From Norana najaformis (lineage: Eukaryota > Annelida > Clitellata > Crassiclitellata > Hormogastridae), in contig OZ029914.1 of NCBI GenBank assembly GCA_964023275.1, positions 32,557,351 to 32,621,350 of the forward strand: 64,000 nt of DNA, given 5' to 3'. Under the pieces are notes generated by a model. It made no database searches. It was not told the origin of the DNA and saw only the letters and a program-made list of their open reading frames with translations. How positions within the stretch are numbered: the first letter of the stretch is position 1; every line of letters starts with the position of its first letter. Positions 53,573 through 64,000 of the stretch are shown here, piece by piece. The position numbers and the translations under genes are program-made.

Positions 53573-56500
53573 CTACATAAAGCATATCAAAATGTACATA
53601 AAATAAAACCTCACTTCATTTTGTTTCTTTGTTTCTTCTTCCATTATGCTCTGTAACTCTGTCTGCAGGGAGTCCTGTACAGTAAGAAGCAAACAGTTAG
53701 GTACCTGCTGTCACAAAATGAACTCACACAATTGTACCTTTTTTCGAATTTCACAAAAGAAAACATTTTTAAAGCCGCTGCTCGTTGACTGTTATGCTTT
53801 GGAGTAAACTGCAACTGTTGATAATTCAAATTATTTATCAGTATTTCAGTTTCTTAACATTAAAGCTGATATAGTTAGCTAGTTAGTTATCTAGATATTT
53901 GATATAGCATCTTTTAACTACCTCATAAAAGTGCTGCCTATGCTAGTCTAAATGATGTCAAATGTCATTAAGAACAGATGTCAGCAAGCAAAACCAATCC
54001 AGAGATAACTAGAAGTCACTAGTGGTGGGCTCACACTCATGCGTGGAGTCCAACCAATGGATTCCTATCCAAAATTGACAGGTGACACAATGTTCAGAGT
54101 TCCTGGACCAAGTTGTGTCAATGGTATGAAGCGATGACAGGCAGTAGGGTCTGCAGTACATGATAATGCCATTGCCCAGCAGTCCCTCGTCGGTGGTAGA
54201 TGTCACAGCATCTGGATATCCCTCGAACTGCTGGGTCTGAGGAGAACGTATTCATCGCCAGCCAGTCGGTAGGTCAAAAGGTCACCCGTGACTGATGGTC
54301 AAGGTTACTCCAAAGACTCTCGTCACTCCTCTGCCGAAACCATTACCCTGCTGAAGACGGTGTACACAAGTCCATAGATTTTGAGGCTCGACTTAACACC
54401 AGGAAGCCCATCCCTCTTCATACAGTCACATACGCCAAAATTATATGCATCCAAAATGTTTGAATTTTGTGGTGGAAACAGAGATTAATTCCGACATGCA
54501 AACATCCAAACATGTCAGAAATTATCAAGCAAGATGAAAAATCTTCCAAAATGACACAGAAAGCAAGTTTACAACAGACCACAAAGGCTAAAACTAGCTT
54601 CAGACTTATGACTTACATTAGAGTTGTCATTTTCAGCGATTGCCATAAAGTTCTCTTTGGCCATTCTTCTATCTCTCAGCTCCTTCAGTTCCTCAGTAAC
54701 CTCATGGCGCTTGCTTTGCAGTTCAGCTACAGGAAACATCACACAGTGAAATAAAACAGTCCAATGCAACATAAAAGAAAATGCCATCATCACCAAGCCA
54801 AATGAGTCGCAACAAGCTCTACCATGATATGGTAAGTAGGTTAGGGAGTTATTCATGTGCCTCAAATGGCAAGTCTAATAACTGGACCAACAATGGAAGA
54901 GGGTTTGCTCAGCAGAAGCTTCAATGCTGATAACACCAATAACATCGCAGTATAGGTTGGTACCGGCATAAGGCTGGAAGTAAATGGCAAGATTTGTGAT
55001 GAACTGATCCCATGTCCACGACCTTAGAATTCGTCCATAGCCAACTCAAGGCCAAAAAGCGGGAAACAACATGTTCCACATGGGACACAGATGCTTTACA
55101 GAAATGTTTAGCCTAGCTGGAAGGCAGCATTGCTAATTCAGCAACAGCCATGGTTTTAGTATATCCTAGAATTAGCTTACACAGGCCTGTATAAAGCGAT
55201 GTATGTTGAGTTCTACTGTCATGCCTGAGGTCTCAGATATTTGCATCCCTGGTAAGACTATAGATCTAAAATGCTGTCCATGCCAATTAAATAGGCTGCA
55301 GTGGTAAAAACCCTTCACCAAAAACCTAACATTCACCACCATCCAGCATTTGAACCTTCATTAATAGTTGAGATTGCAGCACTTACACATGTCTGGTTCG
55401 TTGGAGCCTGGCTGCTCATTTCCAAGGATGTCAGCCAAAGGTGTAACTCTAGGAATGCTCATAGCTACACCTCCAGCATCTCTGTGCATCGAAGACGACA
55501 AAGGAAATTCGTCCGCACTGTCAATTACATTCACGTCTTCTTCATCAGAACTGCTTACGTCACCAAAGATTTTATCTAACAAATAAACAGATCATCATTA
55601 CCATATGTCCAGGTCGGAACAATAAATATGTCATAACTTTTCCAGTAATTTTTTTAATTGTAAACTTGTAAAATGCCTCTACAAGAGAAACTAGTCTAAG
55701 ACGCTCTCTAAAGTAACCCAAATGACGTTAAATGAATCCATGGTTTCCCAGCTGCAGACTGCATACATAAGTCTGAGGCTCGATACCGTCCAGGCAAGAT
55801 CCCATACACCCTTTGAATAAGTGGATTGGTCCAAAATTGTGATCATGCTTCAGTTACAAGCAACCAAACACAATCCTCCAAAAACACAAGATCCACAGCA
55901 GAATCAAGAAATAACTCCAAAACACAGACTAGGTCATAGTAAAAAGTCTGAACATACAAGAATTATCAAGCAAATTCCATGTATGAAAAACTAAACCATC
56001 AAAATAACACAATAGGCAAAACAATGGCCATTTTGACCACGAGCATGCACAGAAGTGAGCCGGTATTTAATAATGTTGTACCAAAGACTGATTCCAAATC
56101 ACTGCTTATAAAAGCAGTATGACATAGGTTTTACTATAATAATATAATTAGTTTTTCCTAAAACAAGAATAGCATTATAACTATCATTACTGTTTAACAA
56201 AGTATCTTAATGATGCCTGTTAAAAACTAGCCTTCAAAATGAGATACCCAATTTTAAATGAAACATTTTCTTCCTAGAAGATTAACATGTGACCTACTGA
56301 ATTCTATTGCTTTGTTGTCACCATTGTTTGTCTCTTCTTCCAAGAATAGGCTGTCCTCCTGTGTCTCCTCTTTACCCACTGGACTAGTGGATTCGTAGAT
56401 TACTTCATACGAGACACTCACTGCCTGACTGTCCTGTTCAAGCAACCGTCTCACCTCTTTGTCAACATCTGGCAGATCTGGATTCTACAGAGTATATACA

Positions 56501-59500
56501 TAATGAACTCCATTAATATCAACAATTATTACTACCAACTCTTTTGTTATTATAATTATAATAAATATAATAATTATTATGACCGACTCTTAAGGAACAT
56601 AATAAGCCAGACATGGCCAACTGTTTGCTTGTCACTAACTTTACATTATCATTTAATGCAATGATCATTGTTGGAATGTGCAGCTACAGCTTTCCATCTG
56701 GTAAGACACTGGTAGACAGTGCTGCAATATTTGTTTGCAGTCTACATCATGTTATCTTTTGATGGTGTCCTTAAATGCTAGACCGTTTACTGTCACACAT
56801 TACCAGTTCATCAAATTTGCTTAACTTCAAAAACACAGGAAAGTGTTTTCACAAAATAAATTATAAACATCACACAACTGCAATTAAACCATTTCATTTC
56901 TGTTATGTTTAACTTTTTTTCAAGAGACCATAAAGATAACAGTTTTCTGATCAAACCTTTTTAGCCATGGTCTTTCTAAACCTCCTTTTTCGCACATTTT
57001 TCAATGGTGGAGCAACTAAAACATAAGGTACAAGAAAGATATAAGAAAGAAGTCCCATACTGTTTGCAGCAAATTCTTTATTATGAATTATTATTCATGT
57101 AATTTTACAGTGCAAAGTTCATAAGTAAGCAGTAACATTTCCAATGAGTTACGACAACTGAAATTTTGTTATGCTAGCATCTTCTGTAACCATCAACAGG
57201 ACATGTCATTAGCCAGTTAAGCGAAGTTAACCATGATTCCAGGATTAATGGCCTGAAGTCTTCACAAAAAGACTGCGTTAAACAAACAAGAGCACAGCCT
57301 ATGACTGTACCTTTACCAACCCTGATGGATGGCAGGCTGAGCTGGACCAAATGGCATATTATTCCACTGATAGTCAGTATAAATGTAGTGCTTGATGTCA
57401 TCTTAACCGTGCTTACCAACATTGTTTCCAGGTCCATACCAAGTGCTATATAATTTTCTGTAACAACAGTGTACGATAATGGAATTTTCAGACAGACCTA
57501 CCTCCATGATTCCACTGGTGTTTCTTGTCTTCATCTTTTTTCTTTTTTTCTCCTTGGCCTACCACAAAGTCTTCTGTCTCATCGTCGTCACTGACACAGA
57601 CCAGCATCTAACACAAAAACAAATTTTTCTATTCTAGCACTAGTAGTTCATTTGGTAGTGTGCTTGTTTTTCAAGCCCACTATGCGGTGATTGCAGTGAT
57701 TAATCTGCTTAGCAGATTGTAATTACTGAGCAATTTGTTCTCCTAACTTTCTCTGTCACTAAGCAGTAAAATGTGACATCAGAATTAGCAGAATTCTACT
57801 TAAAGGCAAGCCCTCCAATGCACTGGTCCTGCAACTAGACCTTGGGATTAATCCACCACCAGATCAAGGGTTTAACAAAAGATAATGAGTGCCTCCCAAT
57901 TTTCTGCTATGGGTAAGACAGAGCTTTTAATTTAACTTAGTCAGAATCAAAGTAAAACCGAACCCTTCTTGCCTATCGATTCTGTTTATACTGAGCACAT
58001 GTGAATAAGCTGGTTCCTATGACTTGGCCTTTGTTGGACACAGACTGTAGGAATCTTGAGTTTAAGATTATGATACTCTACTGCACAGCTTTAAATGTTT
58101 CACCAAACCACCATTCCATACCACCAAGTCAAACAGTCACCTTGTCACCTTGTGCTGTCAGCTCTTTGAGCTCTAGCGACCATCATGATCAATCTTCTCC
58201 ATTTCTTTCTTTCCAATGTCGCGTCCCTTAGTTGTGCCAAGTTCATTCCAGTTGCTTCGTGTATCTTGTCCATCCATTTTTTCCTTGGTCTCCCTTGTTT
58301 TCTCTTTCCCTCTCCACAAGCCAGCATCATTTCTTTTTCCAATCCATCTGATCTCATAACATGTCCAAAGAACCTCAGCTTTGATTTTAGCACTGTTTGT
58401 TGTAACGTCTCATCTTGCTCAATTCCAATCGCCTTGCGTACCCATTCATTAGTCCTTTTCTCCGTCCATGATGTTCTCAGCATCTTCCTCCATATCCACA
58501 TTTCACAAGCATTGATTTTTTTCTCTATTTTCTTGGTCATTGTCCACGTCTCACTGCCGTATGTTACTGTTGGTATAATCAAGGCCCTCACCAATCTTTT
58601 TTTCGTGTCTGTGCTCACATGTTTGTCTTTCCATATTTTTTCTAGTCCATTCATTGCGGCTTTTCCAATCGCCACCCTTCGGTTTATTTCCATGTCGCAC
58701 TTTCCTTCTCTTTCTACTACTGATCCCAAGAATGTAAAGCTTGTTACCGTCTCTAATTCCTCTCCATCCACCATAAAACTGCCCTCCTCAGCTGTTGTCA
58801 TGATCTTCGTTTTCTTTATATTGAAGTATAGTCCTGCTTTCTCGCTCTCTCTCTTCAGCCTTCTTATCAGTTCTACCAGATCTGTTTTTTTACCTGCTAA
58901 TAGTGTTGTGTCATCTGCGTATCTCAGATTATTCAGTGTTCTTCCCGCTATCTTTACTCCCTCTTTTGCTCCATCCATTTCCGCCAACCTCATTATCCTT
59001 TCTGCGTATAGGTTAAATAGGAATGGGGACAGAATGCATCCCTGCCTCACTCCTTTCTTTATTTTGATTCTTTCAGTATCTCCAAATTCAGTTCTTATTA
59101 CCGCAATCTGTTCTTCGTACAATCCCTTGAGAAGTTGTATCAAGTGCCTTGGTATTCCCATTTCTATTAAGGTTTTCCACATCAACTCATGATCAATGCA
59201 ATCGAATGCCTTACTATAGTCAATGAAGCATATGTATAATTTTTGTCCATACTCCTCTTGTCTCTCCATTATCCACCGCATGTTGGCGATATGATCACGA
59301 GTTCCACGGGATTTCCTAAATCCTGCTTGGTTATCTGGAAGCTCCCTCTCTATTATGTTCTCCATTCTTTTATGTATTATTTTAAGTAGTATTTTACTTA
59401 TGTGCGATATCATTGCTATGGTCCTGTAGTTTTCACACTCTCTCGCATCTCCTTTTTTGAATATAGGGATAAAGATTGAGCTCTTCCAATCCTCTGGCCA

Positions 59501-62500
59501 TTTTCCGGTTGTCCATATGATATTGCACATTTTTGTTATTGTCTTTGTCATTGCGCCATCTCCTGCTTTTACCATTTCTATGGGTATCCCATCCGGACCC
59601 GGTGCTTTATTGTCCTTCAGTTGTCTAATTGCCCATTCCACCTCTGCTTCCAAAACGTCCGGTTCCTTTTCATGTTCTGATGTATCGATTCGTTCTTTCA
59701 TTACTCTCCTATCTTCACTGTACAGCTCCTCTGTGTATTCTTTCCATCTGTTCTTCATTTCCTCTTCGTCTGCGATTATGTGTCCATCCCTTGACCTCAT
59801 TGATCCCATTCTTGGTGTGAATTTTCTCGTTATTTCCCTCACTTTTGAAAACATTTCTTTAGTTCTTCCTTTCTTTCCCTCTTCCTCCATTTCCTTGCAC
59901 ATTGCATTTAGATGTTTTTCTTTGTCTATACGTGCTTGCTTTTGGAATGCTCTATTCATTTCTCGTACCTTGTTTTTGTCTCCTTCTTTTTTTGCCTCCT
60001 TTCTTTCTACAGCTATGTTGATAGCATCCTTCGAGAGCCACGGAGTTGTTGTGACTTTCTTTTTCTTCGGAATGTGTTTCTCAGCAGTTTCTAGTATTAT
60101 TCCCTTCACCTTCTCCCACAGGTGGTTCGTGTCCTCATCTATCGTCGTCTCGTCCCTCTCTAATATTTCAAACCTATTCCTTATTTCCGTTCTGTATTCC
60201 GGTGTAATTCCTTTGCAGTCATACGTGTTCAGTCTTTCTCCTTTTTTCAATTTCTTCAATTTCGTTTGCACTGTTGCCACTAATAATTCATGATCAGTTC
60301 CACAATCCGCGCCTGGTCTCGTTCTTACATCCCTTATCGTGCTTTTCCATCTTTTGTTTATCAGTATGTAATCTATCTGATTCCGATATTTCCCATCTGG
60401 TGACGTCCAAGTGTACAGTCTTCTTTTTGGCTGTTCAAACCATGTATTCATTATTCCCAAGTTGTTCCCATCGCAAAACTCTACTAATCTTTCTCCTGCC
60501 TCATTTTGTTCTCCTAGTCCATGACCTCCAATCGTGTCCCCTGCTCCTCCGACGTACTTTCCCACCTTCGCATTGAAGTCACCAATGACCATTATTACAT
60601 CTCCCTTAGGGATTCTATCTATTGTACTTTGCAGCTCATTGTAGAACTTTTCATGCTCTTCTTCTTTTGCTATCGATGTTGGTGCGTACACCTGTACAAT
60701 TGTTATGTTAACTTTCCTTCCCCGAAATCTTACGCTCAGTATTCTGTCACTCACCGTGTCATATCCCATTATTGCATTTGCACTTGTCTGATCACACATG
60801 ATTGCCACTCCATTTCTTCCTTTTTCCTCCTTCCCTGACATTATTATCTTATAGCCATTCCAATTAAAATGTCCTTGTCCTTTCCACCTTGTCTCGCTTA
60901 ATCCCATGACTGATATTTCGAGTCGCTTCATCTCTCTCTGTATGACATCCATCTTTCCACTCTGCATACTACGCACATTCCACGTGCCTATCTTCATCTT
61001 CTTCTTGCAGCTCAGGTTGAGTCTTTGCTTTCTGGTGCGATCCGCCTCTGGACGTCCTTTCGGCTTTGGTCTCGTTGCTTCATTAGACCGGATTGCTCTT
61101 GACTCTCCATCTCGCTCTTTCCCAGTAGCTGTTAAGTCGCTCTCCGGCCTGGGAGTCTCACCATCTGCGACTATTGTTTTGCATGAATTGTCTTGTCTCA
61201 TGACGGTTTTCTTGGCACTTTCACAGGGGTGGTTTGCCATTGCCTTCCCCTGGTTTTGCCTGCCGTGCCCGTTCGTTCCCCTTCCCATAGTGGAAAGGGT
61301 ACTAACAGTCTGCACCACGTGAAGGTGGGCACGGAGGACTTTGACTCATCAGCCCAGGTCGGTTCCAAGTCTACGATCAAAGGATACGTCGGTCGGGTCT
61401 CCTCCCTGTTTTACTATAGGCAAGCTATAGTGGCTGACGAACCTTAGCAGATTAGTCAAACAGTACCAACTGAAAACTGAACAAAATCATAAATCCTCAT
61501 CTGTTATAATACTTATAGTAAGACATACCTGTGATATGTCAGCTGTCTTATAAAGCGTCTTTCGGTCGGTAGTTTTATGTGATTCAATGATGCATGGCAG
61601 ATCAACCAACTGACACAAAAACAGTACCATTTATCATATAACCATGCAAGCATGCCACATGGGAAAGACTCCAGTTGATAAATTGCTGCTGCCATGTAAG
61701 ACAAATAATATAATCTAATACTTGGGCAGTGCCTTCCAGTAAGGCACTGTCCAAGGATTCATTACATTTCAACAGCAGTCCTCAAAAGTGTGAAACTTAT
61801 CTAATACAGTGACTTCTATCTAGTGCCTTAATCACAACACATAAGGCATCAATCAATGGTTTCTTCAAGTCAAATCGTAGTCTAAATCGCAATCCACTAG
61901 GGAAATCCTGTCAATCCTGATAGAACAAGATGTAAACCACTGCCTTATCCACATTCAGTGTGAGCGCACTAGAACAAAAAGTCCAGCATATGTGCTCACC
62001 TAAGCAACATAAAACCAACTCAAAACTGGAGCTGACTGATGTGATCAAGAGAATCCAAAGATGCAACTCGCACAATAGTTTTACCTTAGCATTGAAAATT
62101 CGTCCATTGTAGATGACTTTTCCTCGTCTGGTTTCTGGATTCACGTCGATAAGCAGCCTTTCTTTCAGGTTTGGCACTCCAGCTCGTAATTCTTGCTTTA
62201 TTTCACCCGCAACATTCTGCAAAAAGATAATTCAAGTTTATACATGAATGTTAGTTATTTAAATGTACACCAGTTTAGGCCATTTTGTTAAATTCTACAA
62301 AAAACTTTTTAGGCAGAGGAAACATACATCATGCTCAACTTTCATCACTTATGAAACAAAAGTTTCTCCTTTTACATCCTAACCAGTTTCTTGTTGAATA
62401 TGGTGTATGGTAATCTGTCAAATAATCCAGTTATTCACAGTTTTCTTGTATGATACAATTCTTTGTATACTTTTTTGAGCTACATCTTCTTTTGCTTATT

Positions 62501-63223
62501 CAGTTTCTCTAAAAGCGTGTTCCAATTTGATTCCGATCATGGTTGGATTATATGCTCCATTAAAGGTTTTGAACTACAGCATCCTAATTGTGCTCAGGAG
62601 ACGTAGGCTTCACATTTTTTGCCATGTAAAATTCGTTTATTACGAATTTAAATCTTTTTAAATTGGCAAATCTGATATCTTGTATTCTTTATTTCCTTTC
62701 AAATAGGCATAATGGTCAAATTGATGCTTTGTATTTTGACATAAAATAATAACACCCGTGAAATCGAACTATATTTGTCATGATTTTCCTCTGCAAACAA
62801 ACTCTCCGCACTCTACGACTTTACTTTTTATTCGCCACTGTTCCCTGTCCTGAATAGAGTATGCTGCGAATGTGCTCTTTGAACGGGAAACAAACCCAGT
62901 ACGCACAATGCACAACGGCGAAATCGGCTTATAAACTTAAAGCACAAAAACACATAAAAACCGAAAACCGAAATCGCGATATTTAGATAAACTGAAACCG
63001 ACTTTGAATAAAAGAACAAGAAAAAACAGCAGACACTAAAATTCCATACTGATGATGCTATCCATTCGTCAGTGTAAATAATGCACAATAAGTGAAATTA
63101 ACGCTTGCAATACCTACCTTATATCAGTAAATGCTGTTTACTTACAACAGGAATGCGGAGAATGAACTGTTCTTCGCACTCAAACCCGATGTCTTCTTTC
63201 TTTTTGCTTTGCTTTCCTGCCAT
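53573..63223 (-). CDS. TAF7: TFIID subunit 7, 9 exons
   Basis: Exons (right to left): 63223-63146, 62216-62085, 61609-61529, 57607-57502, 57015-56957, 56484-~56322, 55575-55387, 54726-54617, 53674-53573. The joined frame is about 339 residues, near the roughly 350 of human TAF7. Landmarks: FECEEQFILRIPV, NLKERLLIDVNPETRRGKVI and LVDLPCIIESHKTTDRKTLY of the conserved N-terminal TAF7 domain, KKHQWNHGVAPPLKNVRKRR and RFRKTMAKK, DVDKEVRRLL, an acidic serine stretch (VSSSDEEDVNVID), and a C-terminal coiled coil. TAF7 is a nuclear TFIID subunit that binds TAF1 and restrains its acetyltransferase until initiation. The donor of exon 6 is uncertain (56322, or an earlier G|GTAAAG). The last exon may instead splice at GAA|GTGAGG to an unseen final exon. 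Intron 3 carries a full LINE in the same orientation. Confidence 0.9.
57958..58075 (+). mobile_element. L2-like LINE 3' end, family A (TAF7 intron 3)
   Basis: ACCGAACCCTTCTTGCCTAT, ACTGAGCACATGTGAATAAG, then a damaged GCGCTGTAG block and TTGAGTTTAAGATTATGA. It lies beside the RTE insertion but in the opposite direction. Confidence 0.6.
58138..61453 (-). mobile_element. complete RTE (BovB-like) LINE in TAF7 intron 3
   Basis: About 3.3 kb bounded by perfect 11-base direct repeats AGTCAAACAGT at 58127-58137 and 61454-61464, which I take as the target-site duplication. On the minus strand there is a short 5' part (61453-61289), one long ORF, and almost no 3' UTR: the stop codon lies inside a terminal AAGGTGAC tandem repeat, as is common for RTE ends. 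No breaks are visible, so the insertion looks young. It shares the transcription direction of TAF7. Confidence 0.88.
58145..61288 (-). CDS. RTE LINE endonuclease/reverse transcriptase, intact
   Basis: An uninterrupted 1047-codon frame from ATG 61288 (MGRGTNGHG); the frame is open a little further upstream without an ATG. Domains: a basic N-terminal leader, an AP-type endonuclease from about residue 95 (KIGTWNVRSMQSGK, GLSETRWKG, MVIGDFNAKVG, WTSPDGKYRNQIDYIL, DCGTDHELL), then reverse transcriptase (FIPIFKKGDARECENYRTIA, QAGFRKSRGTRDHIANMRWI, YSKAFDCIDHELMW, GVRQGCILSPFLFNLY, LRYADDTTLLAG) and a C-terminal tail with GRPRKKWMD. The catalytic Asp pair of YADD and the endonuclease Asp and His residues are all present. 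The enzyme nicks target DNA and copies its RNA there. The overall wording follows the BovB/RTE group. Several long frames on the opposite strand (58185-59192, 59457-60293) are shadows of this ORF. Confidence 0.95.
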   Translation of the reverse strand: MGRGTNGHGRQNQGKAMANHPCESAKKTVMRQDNSCKTIVADGETPRPESDLTATGKERDGESRAIRSNEATRPKPKGRPEADRTRKQRLNLSCKKKMKIGTWNVRSMQSGKMDVIQREMKRLEISVMGLSETRWKGQGHFNWNGYKIIMSGKEEKGRNGVAIMCDQTSANAIMGYDTVSDRILSVRFRGRKVNITIVQVYAPTSIAKEEEHEKFYNELQSTIDRIPKGDVIMVIGDFNAKVGKYVGGAGDTIGGHGLGEQNEAGERLVEFCDGNNLGIMNTWFEQPKRRLYTWTSPDGKYRNQIDYILINKRWKSTIRDVRTRPGADCGTDHELLVATVQTKLKKLKKGERLNTYDCKGITPEYRTEIRNRFEILERDETTIDEDTNHLWEKVKGIILETAEKHIPKKKKVTTTPWLSKDAINIAVERKEAKKEGDKNKVREMNRAFQKQARIDKEKHLNAMCKEMEEEGKKGRTKEMFSKVREITRKFTPRMGSMRSRDGHIIADEEEMKNRWKEYTEELYSEDRRVMKERIDTSEHEKEPDVLEAEVEWAIRQLKDNKAPGPDGIPIEMVKAGDGAMTKTITKMCNIIWTTGKWPEDWKSSIFIPIFKKGDARECENYRTIAMISHISKILLKIIHKRMENIIERELPDNQAGFRKSRGTRDHIANMRWIMERQEEYGQKLYICFIDYSKAFDCIDHELMWKTLIEMGIPRHLIQLLKGLYEEQIAVIRTEFGDTERIKIKKGVRQGCILSPFLFNLYAERIMRLAEMDGAKEGVKIAGRTLNNLRYADDTTLLAGKKTDLVELIRRLKRESEKAGLYFNIKKTKIMTTAEEGSFMVDGEELETVTSFTFLGSVVEREGKCDMEINRRVAIGKAAMNGLEKIWKDKHVSTDTKKRLVRALIIPTVTYGSETWTMTKKIEKKINACEMWIWRKMLRTSWTEKRTNEWVRKAIGIEQDETLQQTVLKSKLRFFGHVMRSDGLEKEMMLACGEGKRKQGRPRKKWMDKIHEATGMNLAQLRDATLERKKWRRLIMMVARAQRADSTR

Positions 63224-64000
63224 CTTTGAAAACCCACGAACTGTTTGCACGGCTTTCGGTGCACGGGTCAGATTTTTGGGACTGTTACCGAAACTCATCA
63301 AACTGTATCTGATGATAGCTATAAAAATTAGTTGTCGAAAGCGCCTATTCCCGTATTCCACAAACCATCCGGGAATTTTCTATGAATTTTAAAACTTTCA
63401 ACTTCACTCAATCGGAAACGGTTGCACACAATACGTGTTTACAGAAATTCAGAAAGTGGTCATACGGCATACGCTGATATCTCCCAGGATGTTCAGCGCA
63501 AAAATTGTGAACTTTTGTTGCACAATTAATAGCCCTCCGTCAATGTATTCCATTTTATTGTAAAAATATGCATTACATCACCATATCCATGTTAATTTAA
63601 TGAAAGATAGTACAATATAGACAGATACCATGAGATTACGCTAATTAATACTGATAAACGTGTTTAGCAATTGCAGCATTTGACTTGCATGAGGGTCATT
63701 CCAGCTCAACTCAACCAATTCTGAGAAAGCTCCCACTCGACCATCTCAGAATTGGATGAAATTTAAAAGACATGTTGCAAGATGTATTGGATGGAAAAAA
63801 CCAAACTTTTTCTGCAATATTTAAGATAGTTTCCAAGATATCACTGATTCCGTGACCCCACCCTCCGAAGGCATTTTGCGAAACTTCATCATGTCCACTT
63901 TTTGAGAACTGTTAGGCTAAATCAGGTGGTTTTTTGTGTTTGTACAGTTTCTTGCATAGATTACAAAAATATAATAATTATTATAATATGTCCCATAATT
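63224..64000. other. TAF7 upstream region and right edge
   Basis: The TAF7 promoter should lie here, but no distinct element was seen. From about 63690 on there is a GAGGGTCATTCCAGCTCAAC block with a 12-base inverted repeat, which looks like the edge of a dispersed repeat that continues past the window. Confidence 0.45.
63715..63755. repeat. 12-bp perfect inverted repeat
   Basis: CCAATTCTGAGA (63715-63726) and TCTCAGAATTGG (63744-63755) can form a hairpin with a 17-base loop. Confidence 0.85.

Noticed and set aside
58185..60293. Plus-strand frames of 335 and 278 codons
   Set aside because: They lie opposite the intact RTE ORF and have no domain likeness. They arise because its codons leave the other strand open.

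Overview
The window is nuclear DNA from an animal. It has spliced genes with GT-AG introns, metazoan gene families (Onecut, TAF7, LMF2, a BTB-Kelch protein, V-ATPase subunit c) and many LINE remnants and microsatellites. A tandem avidin gene, together with families shared across Bilateria, suggests an invertebrate, perhaps a marine deuterostome; the species cannot be fixed from the sequence alone.

Layout, left to right. At 398-436 (-) lies what looks like the first coding exon of DRG2, with the rest of the gene off the left edge. From 2270 to 10956 (+) is an eight-exon gene for a secreted protein with two avidin domains and a C-terminal GPI-anchor-like signal. Its exons fit together in phase 1 throughout, and its first intron holds a decayed L2/CR1-like LINE. 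From 15062 to 16864 (+) is a single-exon BTB-BACK-Kelch protein. From 25510 down to 22527 (-) is a two-exon Onecut (HNF6-type) cut-homeobox gene with an NRF1-like palindrome upstream. 26-32.9 kb has no gene I can support; it holds LINE debris, including a broken RTE reverse transcriptase. From 45987 down to 32957 (-) is a 17-exon lipase maturation factor 2 (LMF2) gene, with two microexons, one GC-AG intron, and a 19-copy 25-bp minisatellite in intron 1 in which every unit carries a CCAAT box. From 48323 to 50716 (+) is a three-exon ATP6V0C gene, divergent from LMF2. From 63223 down to 53573 (-) is a nine-exon TAF7 gene, convergent with ATP6V0C. Its third intron contains an intact RTE (BovB-like) LINE with an uninterrupted endonuclease/reverse-transcriptase ORF and an 11-bp target-site duplication.

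The genes do not form a pathway; they are ordinary neighbours in an animal genome. The short repeat seen more than a dozen times ('GCGC(T)GTAGAAATCTCGAG', or its complement) can be explained: in the longest copy (12365-13471, -) it continues into a broken L2-type RT C-terminus, so the short copies are 5'-truncated LINE 3' ends. A second family ends in 'GGTCGCTATA...GTACATTTACA'.

Most worth follow-up: the two-domain, apparently membrane-anchored avidin, whose first domain has lost several biotin contacts while the second keeps them; the CCAAT-box minisatellite in LMF2; and the intact RTE element inside TAF7. All exon models were built by eye from splice sites, phase and family similarity, and no transcript evidence was available.
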